This document shows, piece by piece, positions 41,788 through 50,198 of a stretch of DNA of 64,000 nucleotides; within the stretch, counting starts at the first letter, position 1; each line of letters begins with the position of its first letter. The notes under the pieces were generated by a model, which saw only the letters and a program-made list of their open reading frames with translations, had not been told where the DNA came from and did no database searches. The stretch is taken from positions 64,630 through 128,629 of the forward strand of contig ONEX01000001.1 of assembly GCA_900316955.1 (NCBI GenBank), given 5' to 3'. Both the position numbers and the translations under genes were made by a program. This stretch comes from an uncultured Bacteroidales bacterium. GTDB taxonomy: Bacteria; Bacteroidota; Bacteroidia; Bacteroidales; UBA932.

Positions 41788-42852
41788 CTACTTGGCAGCA
41801 GCCTGGTAGAGGGCGATGTATTGTTCCACGGCGGTGGCGAGGTCCGCGACGCGGACGCATTCGTCGTCGCGGTGCGCAACGGTGATGCTGCCCGGGCCGC
41901 AGATGGCCTTGTGCGTGAAATTCTTCAGGTGCGGCGCATCGCTGCCGAACGCGACACTCTTGGCCGGCAGGCCCTCGACGGTCCAGTACCGGGCCGGCGT
42001 GTCGCCTCCGCGGGGGGTGACGGAGAGATTCCGGGTCAAGCCCGGAATGACGGAGGACGTCATGGCCGGCTCCGACCGGCCATCTCTCAACAGGGTCGGG
42101 GCTTCGTTCATCCACTTTTGAACGGCCTCGTCCGAAACGAAGGTCGTGCGGAAGTAGAGGCGGCAGGTCAGTTCGGGCGACAGGATATTCTGCGGGTTGT
42201 CGCTATGCAGGAGGCCGATGTTCCAGGTGGTCTCTCCCAGGACCGGGTCCATGCCGAAGTCCTTCGCTTTCAGCGCGTTCACGAACTCCACGAACAGGTC
42301 CACGGCGCTCACGCCGTACTGCGGATACCCCGAATGGAACGGCTCGCCCGTGAACTTGAGGTCGAACGACTTCGTTCCCTTGGAGGCCGATACCATGCAA
42401 TTGTCCGTGGGCTCGCCCACGACCAGGTACTCGGCCTTGAAGTCCGTCTTCGCGAACGCCTTCGCGCCCCACGATCCGGTCTCCTCCCCGGCCAGCAGCA
42501 GCATCCCGAAATCGGTCTTCCCCTCCTCCGCGAGCCGCTTGCACGCCTCCACGATCGCGAACACCTGCCCCTTCGCGTCGCAACTCCCCCTTCCTTTGAT
42601 GACTTCGTCAGCAAAAGAGGGTTCAATGTATGGAGGTACCGTATCCAGGTGCGAGCAGAAGACGATGCGGGGGGCGCCCCAGGTGAGGAGGAGGTTGAGG
42701 GTGCCGTCGCCGACTTCCTCGGCGCGCAGCTCCGGCCGGTTCGCCGCCGGGAACATTCCCGGCAGGCGCTCCGCGAGCCACTCGGCCACCTTCCGCTCCT
42801 TTCCCGAAGTGGAATCGATGCTCAAAAGCTCCTGGAAGAACTGATAATCCAT
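41788..42852 (-). CDS. M20-family metallopeptidase, DapE/ArgE-like, with inserted palindromes
   Basis: Zinc-dependent deacylase; by context (dapB, dapD, asd nearby) most likely succinyl-diaminopimelate desuccinylase, though acetylornithine deacetylase is possible. 354 residues from ATG 42852. Metal and catalytic residues in VFCSHLDTVPP, KGRGSCDAKGQ, LAGEETGSWGAK and the late VAHRDDECV. Residues about 256-276 (PAMTSSVIPGLTRNLS) are encoded by two palindromes and fall between NEAPTLL and the next conserved part. Upstream ATG-proximal DNA is the hairpin array. Confidence 0.87.
   Translation of the reverse strand: MDYQFFQELLSIDSTSGKERKVAEWLAERLPGMFPAANRPELRAEEVGDGTLNLLLTWGAPRIVFCSHLDTVPPYIEPSFADEVIKGRGSCDAKGQVFAIVEACKRLAEEGKTDFGMLLLAGEETGSWGAKAFAKTDFKAEYLVVGEPTDNCMVSASKGTKSFDLKFTGEPFHSGYPQYGVSAVDLFVEFVNALKAKDFGMDPVLGETTWNIGLLHSDNPQNILSPELTCRLYFRTTFVSDEAVQKWMNEAPTLLRDGRSEPAMTSSVIPGLTRNLSVTPRGGDTPARYWTVEGLPAKSVAFGSDAPHLKNFTHKAICGPGSITVAHRDDECVRVADLATAVEQYIALYQAAAK
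42025..42086 (+). repeat. paired palindromic elements inside the DapE-like gene
   Basis: 42025-42051 (GAGAT...ATGAC, stem TCCGGG / CCCGGA) and 42059-42086 (GTCAT...ATCTC, stem GGCCGG / CCGGCC), opposite orientation, 7 bp apart. Read from the minus strand, so a different frame from murB and the transglutaminase gene. Confidence 0.85.
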
Positions 42853-42868
42853 AAGGTTCCCCAATAAA

Positions 42869-43223
42869 TGTGCAGAATGGCCGATCCTGCACAGATTTCG
42901 TCGGTTTTTGTCAAAATATGTGTAAAAAGGCCCTTTCTACACATTTCCCGTCCAAAGTTAACCAAATATATGTGCAAAAAGACCGTTTCTGCACATATTT
43001 CTCGCTCCTTCATGAGCAAAAACCCGTGTTTTTGTTCACGAAACATCCCCCCGGAGCCGGTTCGTAAGCAAAACAACCCTTTTTTGCTCACGAAGTGGCG
43101 AAACTCATTCGTCTGCGCCGGGCGAAGCGGTGAGGTTCGGTATCAAGGGGCAAAAATGGGCCTATTCGCCCCTTGGTGGTTATTTTTACGGGACGAAGGG
43201 GCAAATACGGGTGTTTTGCCCCT
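42869..43223. repeat. array of seven distinct hairpins between asd and the DapE-like gene
   Basis: H1 42869-42893 (TGTGCAG / CTGCACA), H2 42918-42944 (ATGTGTA / TACACAT plus AAAGG / CCTTT), H3 42968-42998 (ATATGTGCA / TGCACATAT), H4 43013-43038 (TGAGCAAAAAC / GTTTTTGTTCA), H5 43061-43094 (TTCGT and AGCAAAA / TTTTGCT and ACGAA), H6 43144-43175 (CAAGGGGC / GCCCCTTG), H7 43197-43223 (AGGGGCAAA / TTTGCCCCT). Design is shared (stem base, GCAAAA on the left arm, TTTTGC on the right, C/G-rich tip) while stem bases change in pairs. No coding gene in 42853-43231. The pheS terminator is a close relative of H3. Confidence 0.85.
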
Positions 43224-43231
43224 CCATCGGC

Positions 43232-44224
43232 CTATTCGGCCAGGAGACCCTTCTCCAGGAGGAGCTGGGCGATCTGGACGGCGTTGGTGGCGGCGCCTTT
43301 GCGGAGGTTGTCCGCGACGCACCAGAGGTTGAGGCCGTTCTCGACGGAGAAGTCGCGGCGGATGCGGCCCACGAAGACCTCGTCCTTGCCCTCGGCGAAG
43401 CGCGGCATCGGATAGACCTTGTTTTCCGGGTCGTCCTGGATGACGACGCCGGGCATCGCGGCCATCAGGGCGCGGGCCTCGTCCAGGTCGAAGGGCTTGT
43501 TGAATTCCACATTGACACTCTCGCTGTGGCCGCCCCAGACCGGCACGCGGACGGTGGTGGCGGTGACGGCGATGGAGTCGTCGCGGAGGATCTTGTGGGT
43601 CTCGTTGACCATCTTCATCTCTTCCTTCGTGTAGCCGTTGTCCAGGAAGACGTCGATGTGCGGCAGGGTGTTCAGGTCGATGGGATGCGGGTAGAAATCG
43701 CCGGTGCCGCCGGCGCGCTCGGCCTTGAGCTGGTTCACGCCCTTGGCGCCGCTGCCGGAGACGCTCTGGTAGGTGCTCACGACGATGCGCTTGATGCCGT
43801 AGGCCTTGTGGAGGGGAGCCAGGGCCATGAGCATCTGGATGGTGGAACAGTTCGGGTTCGCGATGATGTAGTCGTCGGGACCGAGGACGTCGCCGTTGAT
43901 TTCCGGGATCACGAGCTTCTTGGTCGGGTCCATGCGCCAGTAGGAGGAATTGTCCACGACGCGGCAGCCCACGGCCGCGAACTTCGGGGCCAGTTCGCCG
44001 GAAGCGGAACCGCCGGCGCTGAAAATGGCGACGGTGGGACGCTTGGCGATGGCCTCGTCGGCGCCGATGACCGTCCATTCACGGCCTTGGAAGGTAACTT
44101 TCTTTCCCCAGGAGCGGGAAGAGGCGACGGGCAGGAGTTCGGTCACCGGGAAGTGACGCTCCTCCAGCACTTGCAACATTTTGGAGCCGACCAGGCCGGT
44201 CGCTCCCACGACAGCAACTTTCAT
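43232..44224 (-). CDS. asd: aspartate-semialdehyde dehydrogenase
   Basis: Reduces aspartyl phosphate to aspartate semialdehyde, the branch point to lysine/DAP, threonine and methionine. 330 residues. NADP-binding VVGATGLVGSKM, active-site Cys126 in IIANPNCSTIQ, STYQSVSGSGAKG and the HESVNVEF-type GGHSESVNVEF. Downstream, the transcript would run into the hairpin array before the DapE-like gene. Promoter TATCTTTG at 44274-44267. Confidence 0.96.
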   Translation of the reverse strand: MKVAVVGATGLVGSKMLQVLEERHFPVTELLPVASSRSWGKKVTFQGREWTVIGADEAIAKRPTVAIFSAGGSASGELAPKFAAVGCRVVDNSSYWRMDPTKKLVIPEINGDVLGPDDYIIANPNCSTIQMLMALAPLHKAYGIKRIVVSTYQSVSGSGAKGVNQLKAERAGGTGDFYPHPIDLNTLPHIDVFLDNGYTKEEMKMVNETHKILRDDSIAVTATTVRVPVWGGHSESVNVEFNKPFDLDEARALMAAMPGVVIQDDPENKVYPMPRFAEGKDEVFVGRIRRDFSVENGLNLWCVADNLRKGAATNAVQIAQLLLEKGLLAE

Positions 44225-44266
44225 ACGTTCTGAGTTGTTAAATCCGTTCTACAATACTAACTGTTG

Positions 44267-44274
44267 CAAAGATA
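44267..44274 (-). promoter_or_regulatory. -7 box of asd promoter
   Basis: TATCTTTG (minus) about 43 nt before ATG 44224, in an AT-rich stretch that separates thrA from asd. Confidence 0.6.
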
Positions 44275-44291
44275 AAAAAATATTTTAAAAA

Positions 44292-46394
44292 TCAGCGCAA
44301 AATATCGTTCAACAGACTCGCAGCCGCCTGGCGGGCCCCCTCGCCGGGTCCCTGGATGACGATCGGCGTGGGATGGAACGCACTGCGGATGAGGATCGCG
44401 TTCTCCGTGCCGCGGAGGTAGAAGGCCGGGTGGGTCTCAGGCACTTCCACGACGCGGATGCCGGCGCGGTACCCCAGCGGGGCGGTGGATTCTTTTTCCA
44501 GAAAGGCGACGAAGCGGCGGCGCCGGCCGGTGGCGAGGGCGTCGCGCTGGGCCTTGGCAAAGACGGGTTCCAGCTCCTCCAGGCCCTTGTAGAACGCGTC
44601 CAGCGGCACGCCGAAGAGGGAGGCGGGGATCATCGGTTCGATGACCACGTCCTTCTCCTCCAGCTGCACGCCGGCCTCGCGGGCGAGGATGAGGAGCTTG
44701 CGGAGCGCGTCGCGGCCGCCGAGGTCCAGGCGCGGGTCGGGCTCGGTGAGCCCGGCTTCCTGCGCCGCCTTCACGAGCGACGCGAACGTGGGACCCTCTC
44801 CGTAGGCGCTGAGGATCTGGTTCAGGGTGCAGGAGACGACCGCCTCGATGGACAGGATCTCGTCGCAGCTGTTCGCGCCGATGGCGAGGGATTCCAGCAT
44901 CGGGAGGGCCGCGCCGACCGTGGTTTCGTAGCGGAAGAAGCAGCCGTTCTCGCGGGCCGCGGCCTGCATGGCGGCGTATTCGACGTAAGGGACGGCGAAG
45001 GAGCGGCGGTTGGAGGAGACGATATGGAGGCCCGCCCGGAACAGGTCCGGGTAGCGCTTGTACAGGGTTTCGCTGTCGGTGCAGTCCACGAAGACGGAAC
45101 CCTTGGGGGCCAGGTCCAGGACCGCGTCCACGAAGTCGCCCGCGACGGCGCCGTCCAGGGAGGCGACGCCTCCGAGGTCGATGCGCCAGCGGCGGCTGTC
45201 GCCGAGGCCGGCGACGCGGAGCGTCTTGCCGGTGCGCTCCGCCACCGTCGCGGCCGTCCGTCCGACCATCCCGACCAGCGCCTTCCCCACGGCGCCGAAT
45301 CCTGCGATGAACAGGTTCACTTCCCGCAGCGGCCTCGTCTCGAAGAAAGCCCGGTGCAGGGCCTGCAGGGCCGGGAGCTCGATGGCTTCCCGCACCCGCA
45401 CGAGGAGGTTCAGGCCGTCCACGCGGACGGAGAGCGGGGCGATGCCCGCGGTCCGGAGCGTGTCCTGGACGGTGTCGATGGCGCCGGTCAAATCGGCCTC
45501 GGAAGTGCCTACGAGGCAGATTTCACCGCCTTGCGAGGCGACGCCGATCCACGGCGCGGCATCCGGCTGCGCGGAAATGCGGGTGAAGCGCCCGGCGGGC
45601 GCGAACGTGTTTCGGATTTCGATGTCGATGCCCGCTTCCATCGCCGGGGCGACGGTAGGCGCGTACAGCACCTTGGCCCCGTGCTCCGCCATTTCCAGGG
45701 CGGCGCGGTAGGACATTCCGGGGACGGTGCGGGCGGCGGAAACCTGCTTGGGGTTCGCCGTCATGATGCCCGGGACGTCGGTCCAGATCTGGAGCGAATC
45801 GGCCCCGAGGGCGGCGGCGTACAGCGCGGCGCTGTAGTCCGAGCCGCCGCGGCCGAGGGTGCAGATCCGCCCGCAGGCGTCGCAGCAGATGAAGCCCGGC
45901 GCCACGACGACCGGGTCGTCCGTGGCGGCGACGGCCGCCCGGATCCGCCGGTACGTCTCCGGCAGGTCGTCCTTCACGACGAGCTCGCGGGAATCGACCC
46001 AATGGGCATGGATGCGTTCGCAGTTGAGTTTCCGGGCCAGGATGCGGGTGGAAAGGAGTTCGCCGAAGGTGACTTTCTCCTCGGCCGGGGCGGCTTCCAT
46101 CTCGGCGAACAGGCGCATCACTTCCGCGGCGGCCTCGGCCTGCTCGGCGCCCGTGAACAGGCGCCGCACGATGGCCAGGTGCCGGTCCATCAGCTCCGCC
46201 TCCCGCTCCCGGTCCCCGTCCGCGCAGGCCAGCAGCCCGTCCGTGCAGCCGCTGATGGCCGAACTCACGAGCACCACCCGTCCGCCGTCCAGGGCATTGT
46301 CGACAATGTCCAGCACACGGGACATGTTGGTCGCATCCGCGACCGACGACCCACCGAATTTCAAAACGCTGAAGCCCATCGCTGTTCCGTTCAT
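44292..46394 (-). CDS. thrA: bifunctional aspartate kinase / homoserine dehydrogenase, shortened regulatory part
   Basis: First and third steps of the aspartate pathway. 700 residues against about 810-820 for typical ThrA. Kinase domain: VLKFGGSSVAD, TFGELLSTRILARKLN, GRGGSDYSAALYAAAL. Homoserine dehydrogenase domain: NLFIAGFGAVGKALV, VDCTDSE, RYETTVGAALPM. Between them (about 285-360) only one short ACT-like segment (CLVGTSEADLTGAIDTVQD) is visible where tandem ACT domains are expected. ATG 46394 is nine bases after TACCTTTG; ATG 46379 (MGFSVLKFGG) is an equally good start. Confidence 0.92.
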   Translation of the reverse strand: MNGTAMGFSVLKFGGSSVADATNMSRVLDIVDNALDGGRVVLVSSAISGCTDGLLACADGDREREAELMDRHLAIVRRLFTGAEQAEAAAEVMRLFAEMEAAPAEEKVTFGELLSTRILARKLNCERIHAHWVDSRELVVKDDLPETYRRIRAAVAATDDPVVVAPGFICCDACGRICTLGRGGSDYSAALYAAALGADSLQIWTDVPGIMTANPKQVSAARTVPGMSYRAALEMAEHGAKVLYAPTVAPAMEAGIDIEIRNTFAPAGRFTRISAQPDAAPWIGVASQGGEICLVGTSEADLTGAIDTVQDTLRTAGIAPLSVRVDGLNLLVRVREAIELPALQALHRAFFETRPLREVNLFIAGFGAVGKALVGMVGRTAATVAERTGKTLRVAGLGDSRRWRIDLGGVASLDGAVAGDFVDAVLDLAPKGSVFVDCTDSETLYKRYPDLFRAGLHIVSSNRRSFAVPYVEYAAMQAAARENGCFFRYETTVGAALPMLESLAIGANSCDEILSIEAVVSCTLNQILSAYGEGPTFASLVKAAQEAGLTEPDPRLDLGGRDALRKLLILAREAGVQLEEKDVVIEPMIPASLFGVPLDAFYKGLEELEPVFAKAQRDALATGRRRRFVAFLEKESTAPLGYRAGIRVVEVPETHPAFYLRGTENAILIRSAFHPTPIVIQGPGEGARQAAASLLNDILR

Positions 46395-46403
46395 TAAAGT
46401 TTT

Positions 46404-46432
46404 CAAAGGTACGAAATCTTTTCGTAACTTTG
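46404..46432. promoter_or_regulatory. interlocked divergent promoters of thrA and cdaA
   Basis: TACCTTTG on the minus strand (46411-46404) for thrA and TAACTTTG on the plus strand (46425-46432) for cdaA. The cdaA ATG is six bases after its box, so its mRNA is probably leaderless. Confidence 0.6.
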
Positions 46433-46438
46433 TCCCGT

Positions 46439-47275
46439 ATGACGAAGGTGCTGGGCATATTCGGATTCCTGCAGTTCGGCTGGGCGGACATCCTGGACAT
46501 CGGGATGGTCGCGCTGCTGATCTATTTCCTGCTGCGGAGCATCCGGGGCGACTCCACGGTGCTGAACATCGTGCTGGTGCTGTCCCTGCTCCTGGTGGGG
46601 CAGGCCATCGCGTCGGCCCTGAACATGCGGATGATGACGGTGCTGCTGAACGCCCTGCTGGACGTGGGTGTCCTGGCGATCATCATCATCTTCCAGCCGG
46701 AAATCCGCCACCTGCTGAACCGCGTGGCCATGCAGACGGGCATCTCCCGCCGCACCGGCGACCTGTTCAACCGCCTCCTCGGCATCAAGGAGGAGCGGCT
46801 CGGGAGCCGGAGCGTGGAAGAGCTGGTGGAGGCCGTGCGGGCCATGTCGGCGGAAAAGACCGGCGCCCTCATCGTCATCCAGCACAAGTCGTCGATGGAC
46901 GAGTTCATGGACACGGGCGACCGCTTCGACGCGGAGATCAACCGCCGGCTCATCATGAACATCTTCTTCAAGAATTCCCCGCTGCACGACGGCGCGATGA
47001 TCATCGTCGGCAACCGGATCGCCGCGGCGCGGTGCCAGCTGCCGATGACCAACCGCACGGACATCCCGGCCCATTACGGCATGCGCCACCGCGCGGCCAT
47101 CGGCCTGTCGGAGGACACGGACGCGGACGTGATCGTGGTGTCCGAGGAAAGCGGCGGCGTGCGCTTCGTCCGCAACGGCGAGGCGAAGGAAGTGGAAACG
47201 ATCGCGGAGCTCCGCGAGCTCCTGGGCTCGGCATTGTCGACGGAAAAGGACAAGGAAAAGGACAAAGAGGAGTAA
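46439..47275 (+). CDS. cdaA: membrane-bound diadenylate cyclase
   Basis: Makes c-di-AMP from two ATP. 278 residues: three N-terminal transmembrane helices (about 15-85: ILDIGMVALLIYFLL, LNIVLVLSLLLVG, LLDVGVLAIIIIF), then the DAC (DisA_N) domain with Asp184-Gly-Ala in SPLHDGAMII and Arg216-His-Arg in GMRHRAAIGL. Charged tail of KDKEKDKEE. Followed by mutS2 after 3 nt. c-di-AMP controls potassium and osmotic balance; no effector gene is adjacent. Confidence 0.95.
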   Translation: MTKVLGIFGFLQFGWADILDIGMVALLIYFLLRSIRGDSTVLNIVLVLSLLLVGQAIASALNMRMMTVLLNALLDVGVLAIIIIFQPEIRHLLNRVAMQTGISRRTGDLFNRLLGIKEERLGSRSVEELVEAVRAMSAEKTGALIVIQHKSSMDEFMDTGDRFDAEINRRLIMNIFFKNSPLHDGAMIIVGNRIAAARCQLPMTNRTDIPAHYGMRHRAAIGLSEDTDADVIVVSEESGGVRFVRNGEAKEVETIAELRELLGSALSTEKDKEKDKEE

Positions 47276-47278
47276 GGC

Positions 47279-49810
47279 ATGGAAGAGGCGGCGAAAAGAC
47301 TGGAAGGCAAGCTCGGTTTCGACCGGGTCCGCTCCCTCATTGCGGACCGCTGCTCGACGGATTACGCCGCCGAGCGCGTGGAGAACGAGGAACTGAGCAC
47401 GGACCCGTCCGTCATCCGGAAGCGTCTCCAGCTCACGGACGAGATGCGCCTCATCCTGATGTTCGAGGAGAACTTCCCCACGAGCGGCTACATCGACTGC
47501 CTCCATTTCCTGGAGCCCATCGGCAAGAACGCCTCCATCGACCTGCTGTCCCTGGGGCGGCTCCGGACCATGCTGGACACCCTCCGCAAGGTCACGAACT
47601 TCTTCCGCGGCATCAAGGACGGCATCTATCCGGCCCTGAAGCAGCTGTCGTCGGGCTTCCCGGGCTTCCCGGAGGTGCAGCGCCGCATCGACGGCATCCT
47701 GGACAAATACGGCGAGATCAAGGATACGGCCTCGGACAAGCTCTACGAGATCCGGACCACCATCCGCGAGCGGGAGATCAACGTCTCCAAGCGGATGAAC
47801 GCCATCCTCCGGAAGGCGCAGCAGGACGGGCTCGTGGAGGCCGATGCGAGCGTCTCCATCCGCGACGGCAAGATGCTCATCCCGGTGGCCTCGGCGAAGA
47901 AACGCCAGTTCCCGGGCTTCGTCTATGACGAGTCCGCCACCGGCAAGACCACCTTCATCGAACCGGCCGAAATCGTCGCCCTCACCAACGAGATCTCCGA
48001 GCTCCGGTTCGCCGAAACCCGCGAGATCGCGCGCATCCTGCACGAGTTCTCCGAGTTCCTGCGCCCCTGGATCCCCGACCTGTCGGCCGCGGCCATCTTC
48101 CTCGGGGAGATCGACTTCCTGATGGCGAAGGCCAATGTGGCCCTGGACTTCATTGCGGGCATGCCCGTCCTGTCCGAGAGCGGCGAACTGCTGCTGCGGA
48201 AGGCTCGCCACCCGCTGCTGGAGAAGGCCCTCCGCAAGGAAGGCCGGCCCATCGTCCCCCTCACCGCCACCCTCACCCCCGAGAAGCACATCCTCCTGAT
48301 CTCCGGCCCCAACGCGGGCGGCAAGTCGGTGTGCCTCAAGACCGTGGGCCTGCTGCAGTACATGTTCCAGTGGGGCATGCTCATCCCCACCTCCGAGACC
48401 TCCGAGCTCCCGGTGTTCGACCGGATCATGGTGTCCATCGGCGACGACCAGTCCATCGACAACGACCTCTCCACGTACAGCTCCTTCCTCGCTGACATGA
48501 ACGCGATGCTGCAGGAGGCCGACGCGAAGACGCTCGTGCTGATCGACGAGTTCGGCTCGGGTACGGAGCCCGCCGCGGGCGGGGCCATCGCCGAGGCCAT
48601 CCTCGCGGACCTGGACCGTCGCGGCGTGTACGGGGTCATCACCACGCACTACACGAACCTGAAACTATATGCCGCGTCGGGCGAGACGGGCGTCGTGAAC
48701 GGCGCCATGCAGTTCGACGCGCAGAAGATCGCGCCGCTCTTCGCGCTGGAGATGGGCCTGCCCGGCAACTCCTTTGCGTTCGAGCTCGCCCGCAAGATGG
48801 GCCTTCCCGAACCCATCGTCAAGGACGCGGAGCTCCGCGCCGGCGAGGAGTTCGTGGGCATCGAGCGAAACCTGCGGAAGATTGCCCGGAACCGCCGGGT
48901 CCTGGACGAGAAGCTGACGAAGATCCGCGCGACGGACAAGACCCTGGAGGCGGTCACGGACCGCTACCAGAAGGAGCTCGAGGACATCAAGCAGCTCCGC
49001 CAGAAGATCCTGGACGAGGCGAAGAAAGAGGCCGAGGAGATTGTCAAGGGGGCCAACAAGCAGGTGGAAAGCACCATCCGCACCATCAAGGAGTCCCAGG
49101 CGGAGAAAGAGGCCACCAAGGACGCCCGCGGGCAGCTTTCGGACTTCCTGGGCGCCCTGGCCGGCAAGAAGCTGGAGGACAAGCGCAACCGGGAGGAGTA
49201 CCTGGACAAGAAGCTCAAGTCCCTCCAGGAACGCAAGGAACGGGAGAAGGCCCGCAAGGCCCGCCGCGCCGCCAAGGACGGCAAGGACGCGGCCGACGCC
49301 GGCCCTTCCGAGGAAGAGAAGCTGACGGCCTTCCGCACCGCCCCGCTGAAGGTGGGCGAGAAGGTCCGGATCAAGGACGGCGGCATGGTGGGCGAAGTGT
49401 CCAAGGTGTCCACCAAGGCCGTGACCGTCATCGTGGGGAACCTCTCCACGAAACTGCCGCTGGACCGCGTGGAGCGCGTCACCTCCAACGAGTACCGCGC
49501 CGCGGTCCGCGAAACGCCCAAGCCCCGCCAGGTCTACGACGCCGGCATCGCCGAGCGGAAGGCGAACTTCCGCCTGGAGCTGGACGTCCGCGGCATGCGG
49601 GTGAACGAGGCCATCGAGCAGGTGATGCGCTACATCGACGACGCCATCATGCTGGACGTCGGTACCGTGCGCATCCTCCACGGAAAGGGCACAGGCGCCC
49701 TCCGGGAGGAGATCCAGAAATATGTACGCACCGTTCCCGGTGTCGTTTCCGCGGCCGACGAGCACATCCAGTTCGGCGGCTCCGGCGTCACCGTGGTCAA
49801 ATTCGGATAG
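47279..49810 (+). CDS. mutS2: endonuclease MutS2
   Basis: Homologue of MutS acting against recombination and, in some bacteria, rescuing collided ribosomes. 843 residues. ATPase Walker A SGPNAGGKSV (343-350), Walker B LIDEFGSGTEP, a long coiled coil (about 515-680) and a C-terminal Smr nuclease domain with LDVRGMRVNEA from 768 and LHGKGTGALREEI. Co-transcribed with cdaA and yraN. Confidence 0.96.
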   Translation: MEEAAKRLEGKLGFDRVRSLIADRCSTDYAAERVENEELSTDPSVIRKRLQLTDEMRLILMFEENFPTSGYIDCLHFLEPIGKNASIDLLSLGRLRTMLDTLRKVTNFFRGIKDGIYPALKQLSSGFPGFPEVQRRIDGILDKYGEIKDTASDKLYEIRTTIREREINVSKRMNAILRKAQQDGLVEADASVSIRDGKMLIPVASAKKRQFPGFVYDESATGKTTFIEPAEIVALTNEISELRFAETREIARILHEFSEFLRPWIPDLSAAAIFLGEIDFLMAKANVALDFIAGMPVLSESGELLLRKARHPLLEKALRKEGRPIVPLTATLTPEKHILLISGPNAGGKSVCLKTVGLLQYMFQWGMLIPTSETSELPVFDRIMVSIGDDQSIDNDLSTYSSFLADMNAMLQEADAKTLVLIDEFGSGTEPAAGGAIAEAILADLDRRGVYGVITTHYTNLKLYAASGETGVVNGAMQFDAQKIAPLFALEMGLPGNSFAFELARKMGLPEPIVKDAELRAGEEFVGIERNLRKIARNRRVLDEKLTKIRATDKTLEAVTDRYQKELEDIKQLRQKILDEAKKEAEEIVKGANKQVESTIRTIKESQAEKEATKDARGQLSDFLGALAGKKLEDKRNREEYLDKKLKSLQERKEREKARKARRAAKDGKDAADAGPSEEEKLTAFRTAPLKVGEKVRIKDGGMVGEVSKVSTKAVTVIVGNLSTKLPLDRVERVTSNEYRAAVRETPKPRQVYDAGIAERKANFRLELDVRGMRVNEAIEQVMRYIDDAIMLDVGTVRILHGKGTGALREEIQKYVRTVPGVVSAADEHIQFGGSGVTVVKFG

Positions 49811-49814
49811 GCCC

Positions 49815-50183
49815 ATGCAGGTGAGGGGAAAGAAAGCCTTCGGGCAGCTGGGGGAGGACAAGGCCTGCGCGTTCCTGCAGGCGCAGGGGCACCGGATCGT
49901 GGCGCGGAACTGGCGGGGCAGCCATTTGGAGGTGGACATCATTTCCGAAGCCCCGGATGGCTTGCATTTTGTAGAGGTAAAGACGCGGCTCGATGCCGAT
50001 GCGGCACCCGAAGAGAAGGTGGACGCGCTCAAACAGCGCCGCATCAGCGCCGCCGCCCTGAAATATTTGAACGAAACCGGTTCCGACCGGGAAGTGTTCT
50101 TCGACGTGGTCTCCGTGACCATCTCCGGAGACGAATCGACGGTGAACTACTTCCCCCAGGCCTGGATTCCGATGTACTTATAA
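49815..50183 (+). CDS. YraN/UPF0102-family endonuclease-like protein
   Basis: 122 residues. RecB/Holliday-junction-resolvase-like fold: GQLGEDKACAFLQAQGHRIVARNW, HLEVDIISE and FVEVKTR carry the D...ExK nuclease pattern. Starts 4 nt after the mutS2 stop. Biological role not established in most bacteria. Confidence 0.9.
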   Translation: MQVRGKKAFGQLGEDKACAFLQAQGHRIVARNWRGSHLEVDIISEAPDGLHFVEVKTRLDADAAPEEKVDALKQRRISAAALKYLNETGSDREVFFDVVSVTISGDESTVNYFPQAWIPMYL

Positions 50184-50198
50184 CCACATAAACCTTCT

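Noticed and set aside
42869-43223. CRISPR array
   Set aside because: Repeats are palindromes with differing stems and irregular spacing; no constant direct repeat and no cas gene in the window.
46403-48649. 748-codon minus frame over cdaA and mutS2
   Set aside because: Antisense shadow, composition artefact.
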